The notes under the pieces: model-generated | What the model saw: the letters and a program-made list of their open reading frames with translations, nothing else | What the model was told of the DNA's origin: nothing | Databases searched by the model: none | Shown here: piece by piece, positions 17,082 to 27,135 of the stretch | Layout of the letters: every line of letters begins with the position of its first letter | How positions within the stretch are numbered: position 1 is the first letter of the stretch | Origin: Oligoflexia bacterium | GTDB lineage: Bacteria > Bdellovibrionota > UBA1018 | Length of the DNA: 35,179 nt | Direction: 5' to 3' | NCBI GenBank assembly: GCA_903898645.1 | Contig: CAIUGE010000099.1 | Span: 1 to 35,179, forward strand | Position numbers and translations under genes: made by a program

Positions 17082-19136
17082 TTATTCAATCCCCATTTTG
17101 CACAGAATCTCCCGCATCACGGGATCTGGCACAAGATCATGCCTCAGAAACTGCATTGAGTAGCTTGCCCTCCCCTGCGACAAGGACCGCAGGGCTGTCG
17201 AGTACCCAAAAAGCGCTGCAAGTGGCACTTCTGCTGTAATAGCTTGATTCCCTAGCTTCGTCTGCATTCGCACCACTTTGCCTCGACGTGACGTCACATC
17301 CCCAATCACTCCGCCCATATAGGCCTCAGGACAAAGAATTTCACAATCCATAATTGGCTCCAGCAGAACTGGATGAGCCTCGCGGAACGCATCTCGACAA
17401 GCGTTCGATGCCGCTATCATACATGCCGCCTCTGTTGACTCAATATCATGAATTGTCACGGCAAGTACTGTCACGCGCGTATCTGTGACCTCGTAGCCTG
17501 CAAGAGCCCCACCCAGAAGAGCTTCACGAACACCCCGCTCAAAGGCTTTCTGGAGAACACTATTCTGAAACTGTACTGAAAAAACTATTGTATTTCCTGC
17601 GCCTCGCGCCACAGGCTCAATCCGCACTTTGCATGCAGCTGATTGCATCTTACCTGCAACCAAGCGAGAAAAAGAGCTCTCTGCCATTGCTGCCGCACGT
17701 ACACTTTCCTTATATGACACCTGGGGACGCCCAACATTGGCATCGACCTTAAATTCCCGTTTCATCCTATCTAAGATAATCTCAAGATGCAGCTCACCCA
17801 TACCGCTCAAGAGCATCTGTCCCGTTTCTGCATCCGTTCTTACCCGCAAAGATGGATCTTCAAGTGCAAGTTTTTCTAATGCAGCAACCACTTTTTCCGT
17901 ATCTGCCTTCGTTTTTGGCTCAAGAGCAACAGAAATCACAGGCTCCGGAAAATCAATTTTTTCTAAAAACAAGACATCGTCAATGGATGCAAGCGTATCG
18001 CCCGTCACTGTAAATCGCAGCCCAAGCGCTGCAACAATATCCCCCGCATGCGCCACCTGAACATCTTCGCGCCTATTAGCATGCATTTCAACCAATCGCC
18101 CAATACGCTCTTTTTTCGCCTTGCCGGCATTCATCACCTGATCGCCCACACGCAAGGTTCCACGCATAATCCTCAAAAAAGTTAGCGTCCCTACAAATGA
18201 ATCATGCATGATCTTAAAAGCTAAGGCTGCAACTGGCCCCTCGCTATTCCCTGGCTCAATTGCTACCTGGCGCCCATCCGCATACTCTCCTACAACGCTC
18301 GGCCTATCCATCGGTGATGGCAAGTACTTAATGACCGCATCCAAGAGTAACTGCACACCTTTATTACGAAAACTTGCCCCACACAACACAGGCGTCAATT
18401 GCTGCTTAAGACATGCCTCACGCAACGCACTTTCAATCGTCGCGACCTCGCATGGACCTCCCCCAAGATATTGGTCTAAAAGAACTTCACTTGATTCTGC
18501 TGCCGCTGCAATCAGCACTTCCCTTGCCTGCTGCGCCTGCACAAATAATTCCGGACGAATCTCTCTCTGGATCACTGACTCGCCATCCCACAAGCATTCA
18601 CACATGACGATCAGATCAATCACACCCTCAAAGGACTCTTCACTCCCAATAGGCAGCACAATTGGCACAGGACGCGCACCTAAACGCTCACGAATGTCTT
18701 TAACAACACTCGCAAAATCAGCACCTACACGATCCATTTTATTGATAAATATAAGACGAGGGATATGAAACTTGTCCGCTTGTCTCCACACAGTCTCAGA
18801 CTGCGGCTCAACGCCTCCCACTGCACAGAAAAGTGCAATAGCGCCATCAAGCACCCTTAAAGATCTTTCAACTTCAATCGTGAAATCAACATGCCCAGGC
18901 GTATCAATAATATTGATACGATAATCTTTCCAAAAACAGGTTGTTGCAGCAGCTGTGATGGTGATGCCCCGCTCTTGCTCCTGCGGCATCCAATCCATCA
19001 CAGCTGTGCCCTCGTGCACTTCACCTAACTTATGCGTTTTACCTGTATAGTATAAGATACGCTCTGTAGTTGTCGTTTTTCCTGCATCAATATGCGCCAT
19101 GATACCAAGAGTGCGACTACGCTGGAGAGCGTCCAT
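17082..19136 (-). CDS. fusA: Elongation factor G
   Basis: EF-G is the GTPase that drives translocation and, with RRF, ribosome recycling. The 684-aa length is standard. The GTPase domain shows G1 'AHIDAGKTT' (14-22), the switch region '[11 protein letters not shown]', G3 'DTPGHVDF' and G4 'NKMD'. Domain IV carries '[10 protein letters not shown]' and the C-terminal domain '[20 protein letters not shown]'. It follows rpsG by 6 nt. No tuf gene follows, unlike the classical str operon. Confidence 0.98.
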   Translation of the reverse strand: MDALQRSRTLGIMAHIDAGKTTTTERILYYTGKTHKLGEVHEGTAVMDWMPQEQERGITITAAATTCFWKDYRINIIDTPGHVDFTIEVERSLRVLDGAIALFCAVGGVEPQSETVWRQADKFHIPRLIFINKMDRVGADFASVVKDIRERLGARPVPIVLPIGSEESFEGVIDLIVMCECLWDGESVIQREIRPELFVQAQQAREVLIAAAAESSEVLLDQYLGGGPCEVATIESALREACLKQQLTPVLCGASFRNKGVQLLLDAVIKYLPSPMDRPSVVGEYADGRQVAIEPGNSEGPVAALAFKIMHDSFVGTLTFLRIMRGTLRVGDQVMNAGKAKKERIGRLVEMHANRREDVQVAHAGDIVAALGLRFTVTGDTLASIDDVLFLEKIDFPEPVISVALEPKTKADTEKVVAALEKLALEDPSLRVRTDAETGQMLLSGMGELHLEIILDRMKREFKVDANVGRPQVSYKESVRAAAMAESSFSRLVAGKMQSAACKVRIEPVARGAGNTIVFSVQFQNSVLQKAFERGVREALLGGALAGYEVTDTRVTVLAVTIHDIESTEAACMIAASNACRDAFREAHPVLLEPIMDCEILCPEAYMGGVIGDVTSRRGKVVRMQTKLGNQAITAEVPLAALFGYSTALRSLSQGRASYSMQFLRHDLVPDPVMREILCKMGIE

Positions 19137-19142
19137 ATAAAA

Positions 19143-19613
19143 TTACCAGCGGTAATGTGCAAAGGCCTTGTTTGCCTCTGCCATCTTATGAACGTCTTCG
19201 CGCTTCTTCATCGCACCACCACGGTTGTTTGACGCCTCAATCATCTCAGCTGCCAAACGCTCAGCCATAGAATGCTCCGGACGCTTACGCGCAGCTTCAA
19301 TCAACCAACGGGATGCCAGAGATTGGCGACGCGCAGGCTTTACTTCAATAGGCACCTGGTACGTTGCACCGCCAACACGGCGGGATTTTACTTCCAAAAG
19401 AGGCTTAACGTTCTCAAGCGCTTTTCTAAACAACTTGATACCATCATCACCAGTACGGTCCTGCATCACGTCAATGCAGCCATAGAAAATCGACTCAGCT
19501 GTCGATTTTTTTCCATCCTTAAGAAGAGCGTTAACAAACTTTGCAACCACAACATCATGAAATTTTGGATCAGGCAAAATCTCACGCTTACGAATAAACT
19601 TTTTACGACCCAT
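19143..19613 (-). CDS. rpsG: 30S ribosomal protein S7
   Basis: S7 nucleates the 30S head. The 156-aa product starts '[20 protein letters not shown]' and carries '[20 protein letters not shown]' and '[17 protein letters not shown]'. It is complete, ending '[10 protein letters not shown]', and lies between rpsL and fusA as usual. Confidence 0.98.
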   Translation of the reverse strand: MGRKKFIRKREILPDPKFHDVVVAKFVNALLKDGKKSTAESIFYGCIDVMQDRTGDDGIKLFRKALENVKPLLEVKSRRVGGATYQVPIEVKPARRQSLASRWLIEAARKRPEHSMAERLAAEMIEASNNRGGAMKKREDVHKMAEANKAFAHYRW

Positions 19614-19622
19614 AACTGCTCC

Positions 19623-20012
19623 TTACTTCTTTGCAGCGCCGGTTGCAGCACGCTTGGTGCCATACTTTGAGCGACTCTTCTTACGATTTGCTACACCCTG
19701 GGAATCGAGCGTGCCACGTACTGTGTGGTAACGTACACCTGGCAAATCCTTCACACGACCACCGCGGATCAAAACGATCGAGTGTTCTTGCAAATTATGG
19801 CCAATACCAGGGATATAGGAGGTCACTTCATATCCATTTGTGAGCCGTACACGACAAACTTTTCGGAGAGCTGAATTTGGTTTCTTAGGTGTCGTTGTAT
19901 AGACACGTGTGCATACGCCTCGGCGCTGCGGACAGCTCTGTAAAGCTGGCGACTTTGTCTTCCAAGGCTTATCTACTCGCCCTCGGCGAATAAGCTGATT
20001 AATTGTTGGCAT
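19623..20012 (-). CDS. rpsL: 30S ribosomal protein S12
   Basis: S12 lies at the decoding centre and affects accuracy. I start at the ATG at 20012 ([12 protein letters not shown]) after AAAGGG; the frame extends 5 codons further without support. The 129-aa product has '[20 protein letters not shown]' and '[14 protein letters not shown]'. The lysines whose substitution gives streptomycin resistance are wild type in both segments. It heads the ribosomal block. Confidence 0.97.
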   Translation of the reverse strand: MPTINQLIRRGRVDKPWKTKSPALQSCPQRRGVCTRVYTTTPKKPNSALRKVCRVRLTNGYEVTSYIPGIGHNLQEHSIVLIRGGRVKDLPGVRYHTVRGTLDSQGVANRKKSRSKYGTKRAATGAAKK

Positions 20013-20355
20013 GAATTTCCCTTTCACTCGATAAATTTCGGTAGTGGGATCAACAACTTCCCCTCAACCAAGATGCAGCACGTGTCAGGATTCATAGCAT
20101 AGGACTCTCTCAGCCTTCAAGATCTAATTTTGAGAAAACGCACCGAGTCACGTCACTTTGTGCATGTAAGACTCCTCATCTCACGCAAAATACCACTGTC
20201 GATTCATTTTCCGTCCAATCAACCTCCATACCTTTTAGTAACCTACCAGTCAAAATTGACTCCAGCGCCTCATCAAAGCTTGGTCGACCTCTATCTTCGA
20301 ATGCTCTCAGGAATAATAATTTGAAACACTCCCCCTTTTGGTGTTCTATAAAGCC
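20013..20355. other. Divergent intergenic region between rpsL and the S74 gene
   Basis: About 340 bases lie between two divergent starts. The region holds a plausible rpsL promoter (20225-20253), whose -35 is one arm of an interrupted palindrome AGTCAA-AA-TTGACT at 20248-20261. The rest of the roughly 200-nt rpsL leader shows no obvious strong hairpin. No convincing plus-strand promoter was found for the S74 gene, apart from an AT-rich patch near 20311-20322. Confidence 0.45.
20225..20253 (-). promoter_or_regulatory. Candidate sigma70-type promoter for the rpsL block
   Basis: On the minus strand TTGACT (5 of 6 to consensus) at 20248-20253 is followed after exactly 17 nt by TATGGA (4 of 6) at 20225-20230. 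Transcription would begin near 20218, giving a leader of about 200 nt before rpsL. The location is right, although the -10 is imperfect. Confidence 0.45.
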
Positions 20356-21327
20356 ATGACATTCCTCCTCCTTGTCCTTCTTTCTCCCGCACAGGCTCTT
20401 CCCTACACGTTCTCAGCAGGCTCCCCTATCAGTGCAAGCCAAATCAATGCCAATTTCTCCACACTTTCCAGCAGCATCCAGTGGACAACAAATGGGAGCA
20501 ATCTCTCCTATAGTGCAGGCAATGTCGGGATTGGGACCACAAGCCCTACAGCCTCACTCTTTGTGAATGCCTCCTCGGGAACGAGACTGACGAGTGCCTA
20601 CATTGCGTCGCCCCAGGCAGGCCTCATACTCGACAGCACATCCTCGGGTGGACATAAATTTAATCTTTGGGCGACATCGACTCTTGATGGCAGCTCAGCC
20701 GGAGGGTTCGCGTTGTATGACGCAACCCGGAGCTCCTACCCAATTTTTGTCAATTCATCAGGATACATAGGGCTAGGAACCACTACTGCCAATGCACCAC
20801 TCACCTTTGCAAACAATGTGAGTAGTGGAGGACCTAATGGGAACTACGCAAATTACCAATGGATGACGTACGATGGTGGCACGCCAAATAACTCCTATGG
20901 AAGCGGCATCGAGGCGGGCAACATCTGGTTTAATACAAACGGTGGCTTCAAATTCTATTCTGCAGGCGCCCTGATCTCGACAATCGCAAGTAACGGCACC
21001 TACTCCCCGTCTGACGCACGACTTAAGGAAGACATCCACACGCTCGAACATCCACTCAAAACCGTCCTCCAGCTTAGGCCCGTTCAGTTTCAATGGAAGA
21101 ATCATCATTCAAAGCTCCCCTCTTTGGGCCTTATTGCACAGGAAGTCGAACCCGTGCTCCCAGAAATTATTGAGTTAACCAGTAATGATATCTACACGCT
21201 CAATTATGCAGGCATGATCGCACCTATTGTGGGCGCCATCCAGGAGCTCCACAAAGACCTGAACACGAGGATGGAAGCACTTGAAAAAAGGCTCAAGGCC
21301 CTAGAGCGCACTCAGACAGAACACTGA
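20356..21327 (+). CDS. Secreted protein with C-terminal peptidase S74 (tail-fibre type) intramolecular chaperone
   Basis: I choose the ATG at 20356 (323 aa). It gives a clean signal peptide, MTFLLLVLLSPAQA, before LPYTFSAG; the frame extends to a TTG at 20338. The mature N-terminus 'GSPISASQINANF' and repeated 'VGIGTTSP' / 'IGLGTTTANAP' modules are typical of bacterial fibre-like proteins with S74 domains. The C-terminal domain begins at SDARLKEDI, with the Ser-Lys pair (S219, K224) expected for self-cleavage. 'GLIAQEVEPVLPEI' follows, and the protein ends in a coiled coil ('LHKDLNTRMEALEKRLKALE'). It is likely a trimeric surface fibre that releases its chaperone domain. The ligand is unknown. 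No clear ribosome-binding site is seen. Confidence 0.85.
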   Translation: MTFLLLVLLSPAQALPYTFSAGSPISASQINANFSTLSSSIQWTTNGSNLSYSAGNVGIGTTSPTASLFVNASSGTRLTSAYIASPQAGLILDSTSSGGHKFNLWATSTLDGSSAGGFALYDATRSSYPIFVNSSGYIGLGTTTANAPLTFANNVSSGGPNGNYANYQWMTYDGGTPNNSYGSGIEAGNIWFNTNGGFKFYSAGALISTIASNGTYSPSDARLKEDIHTLEHPLKTVLQLRPVQFQWKNHHSKLPSLGLIAQEVEPVLPEIIELTSNDIYTLNYAGMIAPIVGAIQELHKDLNTRMEALEKRLKALERTQTEH

Positions 21328-21332
21328 GCATT

Positions 21333-21845
21333 TTACCAGCCAGTCCCTTCACGATCTGGTTCAACGAGCGTGTACCATCTTCGTGCTCCAAGATGCTTTT
21401 GGAAGATTCCCCAGCCCACGGGCTGCTCGAGATCTTCCTCAGCACTTTTCCTGCGAGCAATGGATCAGTTTCATCCATTTTGATGAGGTCATTTTTACCT
21501 AAAAGCCCTCGAGGAGACGATTCAGCATAGCTCGCTGTCTTGCATTTACACTATACTGTTGCCAGTGCCTCCAGCAACGAGCTTTTGTGAGCACTCCTGA
21601 AACCAAGGTTTCTGACCCCTCGATAGCGCGACCAAGACAGCCTAAAAACCACATAACCATGGCGTGATATCGGGAGAAAATCTCTGTGATCGCTCAAGAG
21701 CCCCGCAGTACGCCGCACGCTCAGACACGATCTGAGACGACATGCTATAAAATCTCTGAGAATTCTACTCCGATCGAGCAAGGAGTAAGTCAGCAATAGC
21801 TCGGCTATGTGGCCATTGCTCGTGGTGATAGATAAAGCGCATTTT
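21333..21845 (-). pseudogene. Decayed Fic-family (AMPylator-type, DUF4172 architecture) gene, C-terminal part
   Basis: Reading across frames on the minus strand immediately after the lon stop gives Fic-family landmarks in correct order. These are 'AIADLLLARSE', a stop (21765-21767), 'NSQRFYSMSSQI', 'ALERSQRF', 'DITPWL', a frameshift near 21650, 'WFLGCLGRAIEGSE', 'NARQRAMLNRLLEGF', a stop (21499-21501), 'MTSSKWMKL', then 'GIFQKH' and 'YTLVEP', ending at TAA 21333-21335. The last part is the winged-helix C-terminal domain. The catalytic HPFxxGNGR motif should sit at the very start but survives only as HHEQWPHSR. The N-terminal half is absent. Two stops and at least two frameshifts show it is dead. 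It converges on the S74 gene with a 5-nt gap. Confidence 0.8.
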
Positions 21846-24239
21846 CTAATGCGGGGTACTGAGCGCCTTCTCCTGCATACTCACAATAAGGGACACAGGG
21901 GCTGGCGCAGCTACAAGAAAGAGCTCAGGATCACTAAGGACCAGTGCATGACGCAATACTTCGTCAGCATGCTGAGCTGAAATGATCTCAACGCCTTCAA
22001 GGACTCCAGCAGGGATTTTCGTCAGGTCCGGCAGATTAGCATGAGGTATAATCACAGCACGCATGCAGCACGCTTTGGCTGCCAAAAGCTTTTCTTTCAG
22101 GCCGCCAATCGGCAAAACACGGCCACGGAGCGTGATTTCACCCGTCATAGCAATATCACGACGCACAGGAATGCCTGTTAAAGCGCTCGTAATCGCTGTC
22201 GCCATAGCAATACCAGCAGAAGGCCCGTCTTTCGGCACTGCTCCTTCCGGCACATGGAGATGGATATCACAGTTTTGATAAAAATTTTTTTCGAGCCCAA
22301 GGAGCGTTGCTCTTGACCTGACATAACTCATAGCAGTCGCGGCCGACTCTTGCATCACTTCACCTAATTTACCGGTCACTTTGACCTGACCCTTTCCGGG
22401 CAATACAGTCACTTCAATATGCAAAACATCCCCGCCACTTTCTGTATAGGCAAGACCGTTAGTCAACCCAACCGCATGCTGCGCTTCCAGCAGGTGGGGC
22501 TGGACTTTTGGCGGCCCCAACAGAATAACAAGATCATCAGCTTTGATGATTTGGGTTTGAGACTGATTATTTTCAACAATAGATCTCGCCACTTTTCGGC
22601 ACAAATGCGCTACATGCCGTTCCAAGTGCCGCACACCTGCTTCTTGCGTATAGAAACGAATCAGCTGCAAAATAGCATCATCTGTAATCTCGACATGGGC
22701 GCTCGTGAGTCCGTGGAGCCCCATCTGCTTGGCAAGGAGATATTTTTTTACAATATGGAACTTTTCGCTCTCCATATAACCACTGACAGTCACGACCTCC
22801 ATCCGGTCTAAAAGCGGCCTTGGTATACCGTGCAAAGAATTCGCTGTGAGTAAAAACATCACGCCTGAAATATCGTAGTCCACTTCCAGATAATGGTCGA
22901 CGAAACTCTCATTTTGCTCAGGATCAAGGACTTCAAGAAGAGCCGCTGATGGATCACCACGAAAATCTGTGCTCATTTTATCAACTTCATCAAGTAAAAA
23001 AACAGGATTTGAAGAGCCGGCTTTTTTCATCGATTGAATGACCTTGCCAGGCATAGCTCCCACATACGTTCTTCGATGCCCACGTATTTCAGCCTCATCA
23101 CGCACTCCACCTAAGGAGCAACGAACGAATTTCTTCTGAAGAGCCCGAGCAATAGATTTTGCCAGAGACGTTTTTCCTACACCTGGAGGACCCACAAAGC
23201 AGAGCACCTGCCCGCGTGATTTACCTAAGAGCATCCGTACTGCCAAGTACTCGACAATACGTTCTTTCACATCTTCAAGCCCATAATGATCTTCTTCAAG
23301 AACAGCCTTTGCCTGCACCAGATCCATACAGTCTGTCGACGGACTGTTCCATGGCAATGCTACAAGCCAATCAATATAATTACGTACGACAGTAGCTTCA
23401 GCTGACATGGGGGGCATCATCTTCAGTTTGCGCACTTCACGCAAAATACGTGCACGCGCTTCCTGTGGAATCGCCTTATTTCGAGCCTGTTTTTCTATCT
23501 GCTGGATCTCAGCTTTGAATTCGTCCTTTTCGCCCAGCTCTTTCTGAATGGCCTGCATCTGCTCATTGAGATAGTATTCTTTTTGCGAACGCTCCATCTG
23601 CTTTTTAACCCGCGTCCGGATTTTTTTTTCAACATGCAGGATCTCAATTTCTCGCTGCAGAAAATGAAGCAATCGCTCCATACGTGTATCCATAGCTGCA
23701 ATCTCAAGCAGCTCCTGACGCTCATCGAGCTTCAACCCTACATGAGCTGCTAGGACATCCACCAAATGACCGGTATTTTGAAGTGAGCCAAGTCCCATCA
23801 AAATTTCAGGCGATAAACGCTTATTAAGTTTCACGTAGACTTCAAACTCAGAACGCAAAGATCGCGTCAGCGCCTCTTGCTCAACAAACCCCACTGAGGT
23901 ATCAACAAGCTCCTCAACAACTGCTTCCAGCATGCGCTCTGAGTCTACATAAGAATCAATACGTGCACGCTGACGACCTTCGACTAAAACTTTCACTGTA
24001 TTGTCGGGCAAACGCAAGATCTGTAAAATCGTCCCTAAAGTACCAACATGAAAGAGATCCTCTTCTGAAGGCATTACCGTCGATGGATTCCGCTGAGCAA
24101 CCAAAAAAAGATCGATTTTTTTTTGAACACACTCTTCAAGTGCATGAATGGATTTCTCACGCCCCACAAAAAGGGGCACCACCATATGAGGAAACACAAT
24201 GACGTCGCGAAGCGGCAAAATCGGTACTTGTATCTTCAT
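21846..24239 (-). CDS. lon: ATP-dependent protease Lon
   Basis: Lon is a cytoplasmic AAA+ serine protease that degrades misfolded and regulatory proteins. The 797-aa product has the N-terminal substrate-binding domain ('[20 protein letters not shown]'), a coiled-coil middle, and a Walker A 'GPPGVGKTS' from G350. The protease domain has the catalytic dyad S674 ('KDGPSAG') and K717 ('GGLKEK'). It follows clpX by 78 nt, a gap with a CACCCGGGTG palindrome at 24258-24267. GGGGAG precedes the ATG. The Fic relic lies directly behind its stop. Confidence 0.98.
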   Translation of the reverse strand: MKIQVPILPLRDVIVFPHMVVPLFVGREKSIHALEECVQKKIDLFLVAQRNPSTVMPSEEDLFHVGTLGTILQILRLPDNTVKVLVEGRQRARIDSYVDSERMLEAVVEELVDTSVGFVEQEALTRSLRSEFEVYVKLNKRLSPEILMGLGSLQNTGHLVDVLAAHVGLKLDERQELLEIAAMDTRMERLLHFLQREIEILHVEKKIRTRVKKQMERSQKEYYLNEQMQAIQKELGEKDEFKAEIQQIEKQARNKAIPQEARARILREVRKLKMMPPMSAEATVVRNYIDWLVALPWNSPSTDCMDLVQAKAVLEEDHYGLEDVKERIVEYLAVRMLLGKSRGQVLCFVGPPGVGKTSLAKSIARALQKKFVRCSLGGVRDEAEIRGHRRTYVGAMPGKVIQSMKKAGSSNPVFLLDEVDKMSTDFRGDPSAALLEVLDPEQNESFVDHYLEVDYDISGVMFLLTANSLHGIPRPLLDRMEVVTVSGYMESEKFHIVKKYLLAKQMGLHGLTSAHVEITDDAILQLIRFYTQEAGVRHLERHVAHLCRKVARSIVENNQSQTQIIKADDLVILLGPPKVQPHLLEAQHAVGLTNGLAYTESGGDVLHIEVTVLPGKGQVKVTGKLGEVMQESAATAMSYVRSRATLLGLEKNFYQNCDIHLHVPEGAVPKDGPSAGIAMATAITSALTGIPVRRDIAMTGEITLRGRVLPIGGLKEKLLAAKACCMRAVIIPHANLPDLTKIPAGVLEGVEIISAQHADEVLRHALVLSDPELFLVAAPAPVSLIVSMQEKALSTPH

Positions 24240-24317
24240 TCTTTCTCCCCATTAGAACACCCGGGTGGGCGCTCCCCCATCATAAAAAAATGACGCACGC
24301 AAAAAATGAAATATTAT

Positions 24318-25622
24318 TTAGGCACTTTCTACTTTTGGCTCAGCTCCATGATCAAGAACATTACCTAATGCGTCATACAACCGAGGACGTTCACCTTGGA
24401 GTATCGACTCCTTCGTCACCACACATTTTTTTACCGAAGCTCGTGTTGGGAGTTCATACATGACTTCCAGCATTGCTTGCTCTAAAATGGCCCGCAAGCC
24501 GCGCGCACCAGTATTACGCTTAATAGCCTCCTTGGCGACGCTATGCAATGCATCCACATCAAACTCAAGAACAACATCATCATACTCAAAAAGCTTCGCA
24601 TACTGCTTTGTCAGAGCATTCTTTGGCTTCGTGAGGATCTCAACCAATGCCTTCTCATCAAGCTCTTCCAAGGTTGCAACAACAGGCAATCTACCAATAA
24701 ACTCCGGAATGAGCCCAAACCGTATCAAATCCTCAGGCTCTACCTGGGTCAATAATTTCGAGACCGTATCGTCTGCCTTTGAGCCAATATTCGCCTGCAA
24801 TCCTAAGCTACGCTTTCCTTTACGCATACCAACAACCTTATCAAGGCCGACAAATGCGCCTCCGCAGATAAAAAGGATATTGGAGGTATCGATCTGCATG
24901 AACTCCTGCTGAGGATGCTTACGACCACCTTTGGGCGGGATATTCGCAACAGTCCCTTCGATAATCTTCAGCAAAGCCTGTTGAACACCTTCTCCACTCA
25001 CATCACGCGTGATAGATGGATTCTCACTTTTACGTGCAATCTTATCGACTTCATCAATATAAACAATACCACGTTGAGCACGCTCTACGTTATTGTCGCA
25101 GGACTGAAGTAAATTAAGCAAAATATTTTCAACGTCCTCGCCTACATAACCTGCCTCAGTCAAAGTCGTTGCATCTGCCATAGCAAAAGGCACATTCAAA
25201 AGTTTTGCTAAAGTCTGCGCTAAAAGCGTCTTCCCTGAGCCCGTAGGCCCAATAAGAAGAATGTTGCTTTTTTGCAGATCAATACTCTTCAGTGTATCTT
25301 TTTTCTTCCCATCCCCATGATGCGCCACACGCTTGTAATGATTGTAAACAGCGACGGAAAGAATACGCTTTGCACGCTCCTGTCCAATCACATACTGATC
25401 AAGGGTTGATTTAATCTCAGAAGGCTTAGGTATGCCAGCACTCTGGCGCAAAGGCGTTTCTTTCTGCCCATCCTCTGAAATAATGTCATTACACAAATCA
25501 ATGCACTCATCACAGATATAGACAGTCGGCCCAGCTATGAGTTTCTTGACATCACGCTGACTCTTGCCACAAAATGAGCAACAAAGATTTCCAAATCCAT
25601 CGGTATATTTTTTGCTATCCAT
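24318..25622 (-). CDS. clpX: ATP-dependent Clp protease ATP-binding subunit ClpX
   Basis: ClpX is the AAA+ unfoldase that feeds ClpP. The start at 25622 ([11 protein letters not shown]) is 4 nt after the clpP stop; upstream in-frame codons add an unconserved 16 residues. The 434-aa product has the zinc-binding domain (C15, C18, C37, C40) and Walker A 'GPTGSGKT' from G125. Walker B '[13 protein letters not shown]' and the sensor/lid region are also present. The ClpP-docking loop reads LGL instead of the E. coli IGF, a conservative change. Confidence 0.97.
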   Translation of the reverse strand: MDSKKYTDGFGNLCCSFCGKSQRDVKKLIAGPTVYICDECIDLCNDIISEDGQKETPLRQSAGIPKPSEIKSTLDQYVIGQERAKRILSVAVYNHYKRVAHHGDGKKKDTLKSIDLQKSNILLIGPTGSGKTLLAQTLAKLLNVPFAMADATTLTEAGYVGEDVENILLNLLQSCDNNVERAQRGIVYIDEVDKIARKSENPSITRDVSGEGVQQALLKIIEGTVANIPPKGGRKHPQQEFMQIDTSNILFICGGAFVGLDKVVGMRKGKRSLGLQANIGSKADDTVSKLLTQVEPEDLIRFGLIPEFIGRLPVVATLEELDEKALVEILTKPKNALTKQYAKLFEYDDVVLEFDVDALHSVAKEAIKRNTGARGLRAILEQAMLEVMYELPTRASVKKCVVTKESILQGERPRLYDALGNVLDHGAEPKVESA

Positions 25623-25626
25623 CTGT

Positions 25627-26295
25627 TTAAGTACCGCCTTTTTGGTCAGCTGCCAGACTCCGCTTCTCAATTAATTTATCAATAAGCCCGTACTGTATTG
25701 CTTCATTTGTTGAAAGATAAGTATCACGATCTGTATCACGGCACACTTGATCAACAGGCCTGCCTGTATGGTACGACAGAATACCATTGAGCACATCCTT
25801 AAGGACCGAAATTTCTCTTGCCTGAATAGCAATATCTGATGCCTGACCCTGAGCGCCCCCGATTGGCTGATGGATCATAATGCGACTATGAGGCAAACTG
25901 AATCTTTTCTTTTCAGCACCTGCTGCAAGTAAAAGTGCACCCATACTCGCCGCCATCCCAATACAGTAGGTACAAACATCAGGCTTGATAAATTGCATCA
26001 CATCATAGATACCTAAGCCAGCATAGACGGATCCGCCTGGTGAATTAATATAGAGATGGATATCACGATCTGGATCAGAAGACTCAAGAAAGAACATCTG
26101 GGCAATCAGAAGATTCGCCACAACATCATTCACCTCAGTACCAAGAAAAATGATACGATCAAGCAAGAGCCGCGAGTAGATGTCATACTGACGCTCCCCA
26201 CGAGGAGTCTGCTCAATGACCACAGGATTTGGGATGTAACCTACAATGTCAGGTCTCACCAAGTCCCGAGGGATGTCTCTTTTAACTGATATCAT
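25627..26295 (-). CDS. clpP: ATP-dependent Clp protease proteolytic subunit
   Basis: ClpP forms the tetradecameric serine protease chamber. The ATG at 26295 ([12 protein letters not shown]) follows AAAGGAG by 6 nt, so I reject the longer reading to 26355. The 222-aa protein has the triad S117 ('GMAASMGA'), H142 ('RIMIHQP') and the Asp in RDTDRD. The N-terminal 20 or so residues may be a propeptide. No tig gene lies upstream; a 69-aa unknown takes that place. Confidence 0.97.
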   Translation of the reverse strand: MISVKRDIPRDLVRPDIVGYIPNPVVIEQTPRGERQYDIYSRLLLDRIIFLGTEVNDVVANLLIAQMFFLESSDPDRDIHLYINSPGGSVYAGLGIYDVMQFIKPDVCTYCIGMAASMGALLLAAGAEKKRFSLPHSRIMIHQPIGGAQGQASDIAIQAREISVLKDVLNGILSYHTGRPVDQVCRDTDRDTYLSTNEAIQYGLIDKLIEKRSLAADQKGGT

Positions 26296-26364
26296 GGATA
26301 CTCCTTTGCACTGAACGTGTCTTCCCTTTCTACTATACAGATTTTTACTGACCACGTTGAACTT

Positions 26365-26574
26365 TTATTGATCTTCAGGCCATTCTTGTTGACACACAAT
26401 GTCAATATCTTCAAGATACTTAAGAAGAGTGACTCTCAGTTCATCCAGCGTCACATGCTGGGCAGGAACGCCTTGCTGATGCAAAAGTGTATATACCTCC
26501 TCATACAGTGCCCCTTTTGGCAGCTGAGCCAACTCGACTACTGTATCTATTAACACATGCCCTGTTATCTCCAT
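26365..26574 (-). CDS. Small hypothetical protein upstream of clpP, 69 aa
   Basis: I do not recognise a family. The protein is acidic and soluble, starts MEITGHVLIDTVVELAQLPK, and has no signal peptide, cysteine cluster or membrane segment. It looks like three short helices, with a segment VTLDELRVTLLKYLEDID. A ribosome-binding sequence AAGGGGGG lies about 7 nt before the ATG. It precedes clpP by 69 nt in the same direction, so it is likely co-transcribed with clpP-clpX-lon and could be an adaptor or regulator of that machinery; the function is inference only. Confidence 0.6.
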   Translation of the reverse strand: MEITGHVLIDTVVELAQLPKGALYEEVYTLLHQQGVPAQHVTLDELRVTLLKYLEDIDIVCQQEWPEDQ

Positions 26575-26607
26575 GCTAGCCCCCCCTTCTACTATAAAAA
26601 GGTCTCA

Positions 26608-26617
26608 CTCGATCGAG
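26608..26617. other. Palindrome in the divergent clpP-operon/thioesterase region
   Basis: CTCGATCGAG is a perfect 10-bp palindrome in the 87-bp divergent intergenic region. A minus-strand TATAGT (26591-26596) lies 18 nt from a weak TTGCTC (26615-26620) that overlaps the palindrome. An operator is conceivable, but a start site from that promoter would fall inside the ribosome-binding sequence of the 69-aa gene, so I do not call the promoter. Confidence 0.3.
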
Positions 26618-26661
26618 CAAGTAAGACTTGAAGGTTTCCCAAAATATATTATGACCATAGG

Positions 26662-27135
26662 ATGAGCAAATCACCTTCTGCATCAGCAGTTATCATGACG
26701 CAACTTGTTTTACCTTCAGATACCAACAACCTCGGCACTATTTTTGGCGGCACAGTGATGAGCTGGATAGATATTGCCGCAGCCATCTCCGCAGGCAAGC
26801 ACGCGCGCGCTATTGTGGTGACAGCATCTTTAGATGCACTCCACTTCCTCGCACCTATCAAGCTAGGCGACGTAGTCTACATTCGTGCCATGGTCAATTT
26901 TGCCGCCCGCACATCCATGGAAGTCGGCGTACGCGTTACCTCCGAGAATCAATTAACCGGAGAACTTACTCACACCTCCTCCGCTTACCTGACTTTTGTA
27001 GCAGTTGATGCAGCAGGCAAACCTACCCCAGTCCCCCCCCTGGTGCCTGAAACTGAGGAAGAAATTCGTCGCTTCCAACAAGCAGCAGAACGCAAATCAC
27101 GCAGACTCGATGAGTGCGCGCGCAAACGCAGGTAG
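26662..27135 (+). CDS. Acyl-CoA thioesterase, hotdog fold (YciA/BFIT type)
   Basis: Hotdog thioesterases hydrolyse acyl-CoA to free acid and CoA in the cytoplasm. The 157-aa protein has the family signature 'PSDTNNLGTIFGGTVMSWID', in which Asn and Asp are active-site positions, then 'DALHFLAPIKLGDVVYIRA' and 'TSMEVGVRV'. A charged C-terminal helix of about 35 residues follows. Its chain-length preference cannot be read from the sequence. Its last 39 nt overlap the 3' end of murI on the other strand. Confidence 0.9.
   Translation: MSKSPSASAVIMTQLVLPSDTNNLGTIFGGTVMSWIDIAAAISAGKHARAIVVTASLDALHFLAPIKLGDVVYIRAMVNFAARTSMEVGVRVTSENQLTGELTHTSSAYLTFVAVDAAGKPTPVPPLVPETEEEIRRFQQAAERKSRRLDECARKRR

Noticed and set aside
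21293-21478. 61-codon minus-strand frame as an independent gene
   Set aside because: It contains DGTRS-type residues of the Fic C-terminal domain in a shifted frame and is part of the Fic relic. It also runs into the S74 gene.
21551-21796. 81-codon minus-strand frame as an independent gene
   Set aside because: It is an out-of-frame reading of the Fic relic; the neighbouring frames carry the recognisable Fic residues.
26591-26620. Minus-strand promoter TTGCTC-18-TATAGT before the 69-aa gene
   Set aside because: The predicted start would fall inside the ribosome-binding sequence of that gene and the -35 is poor.
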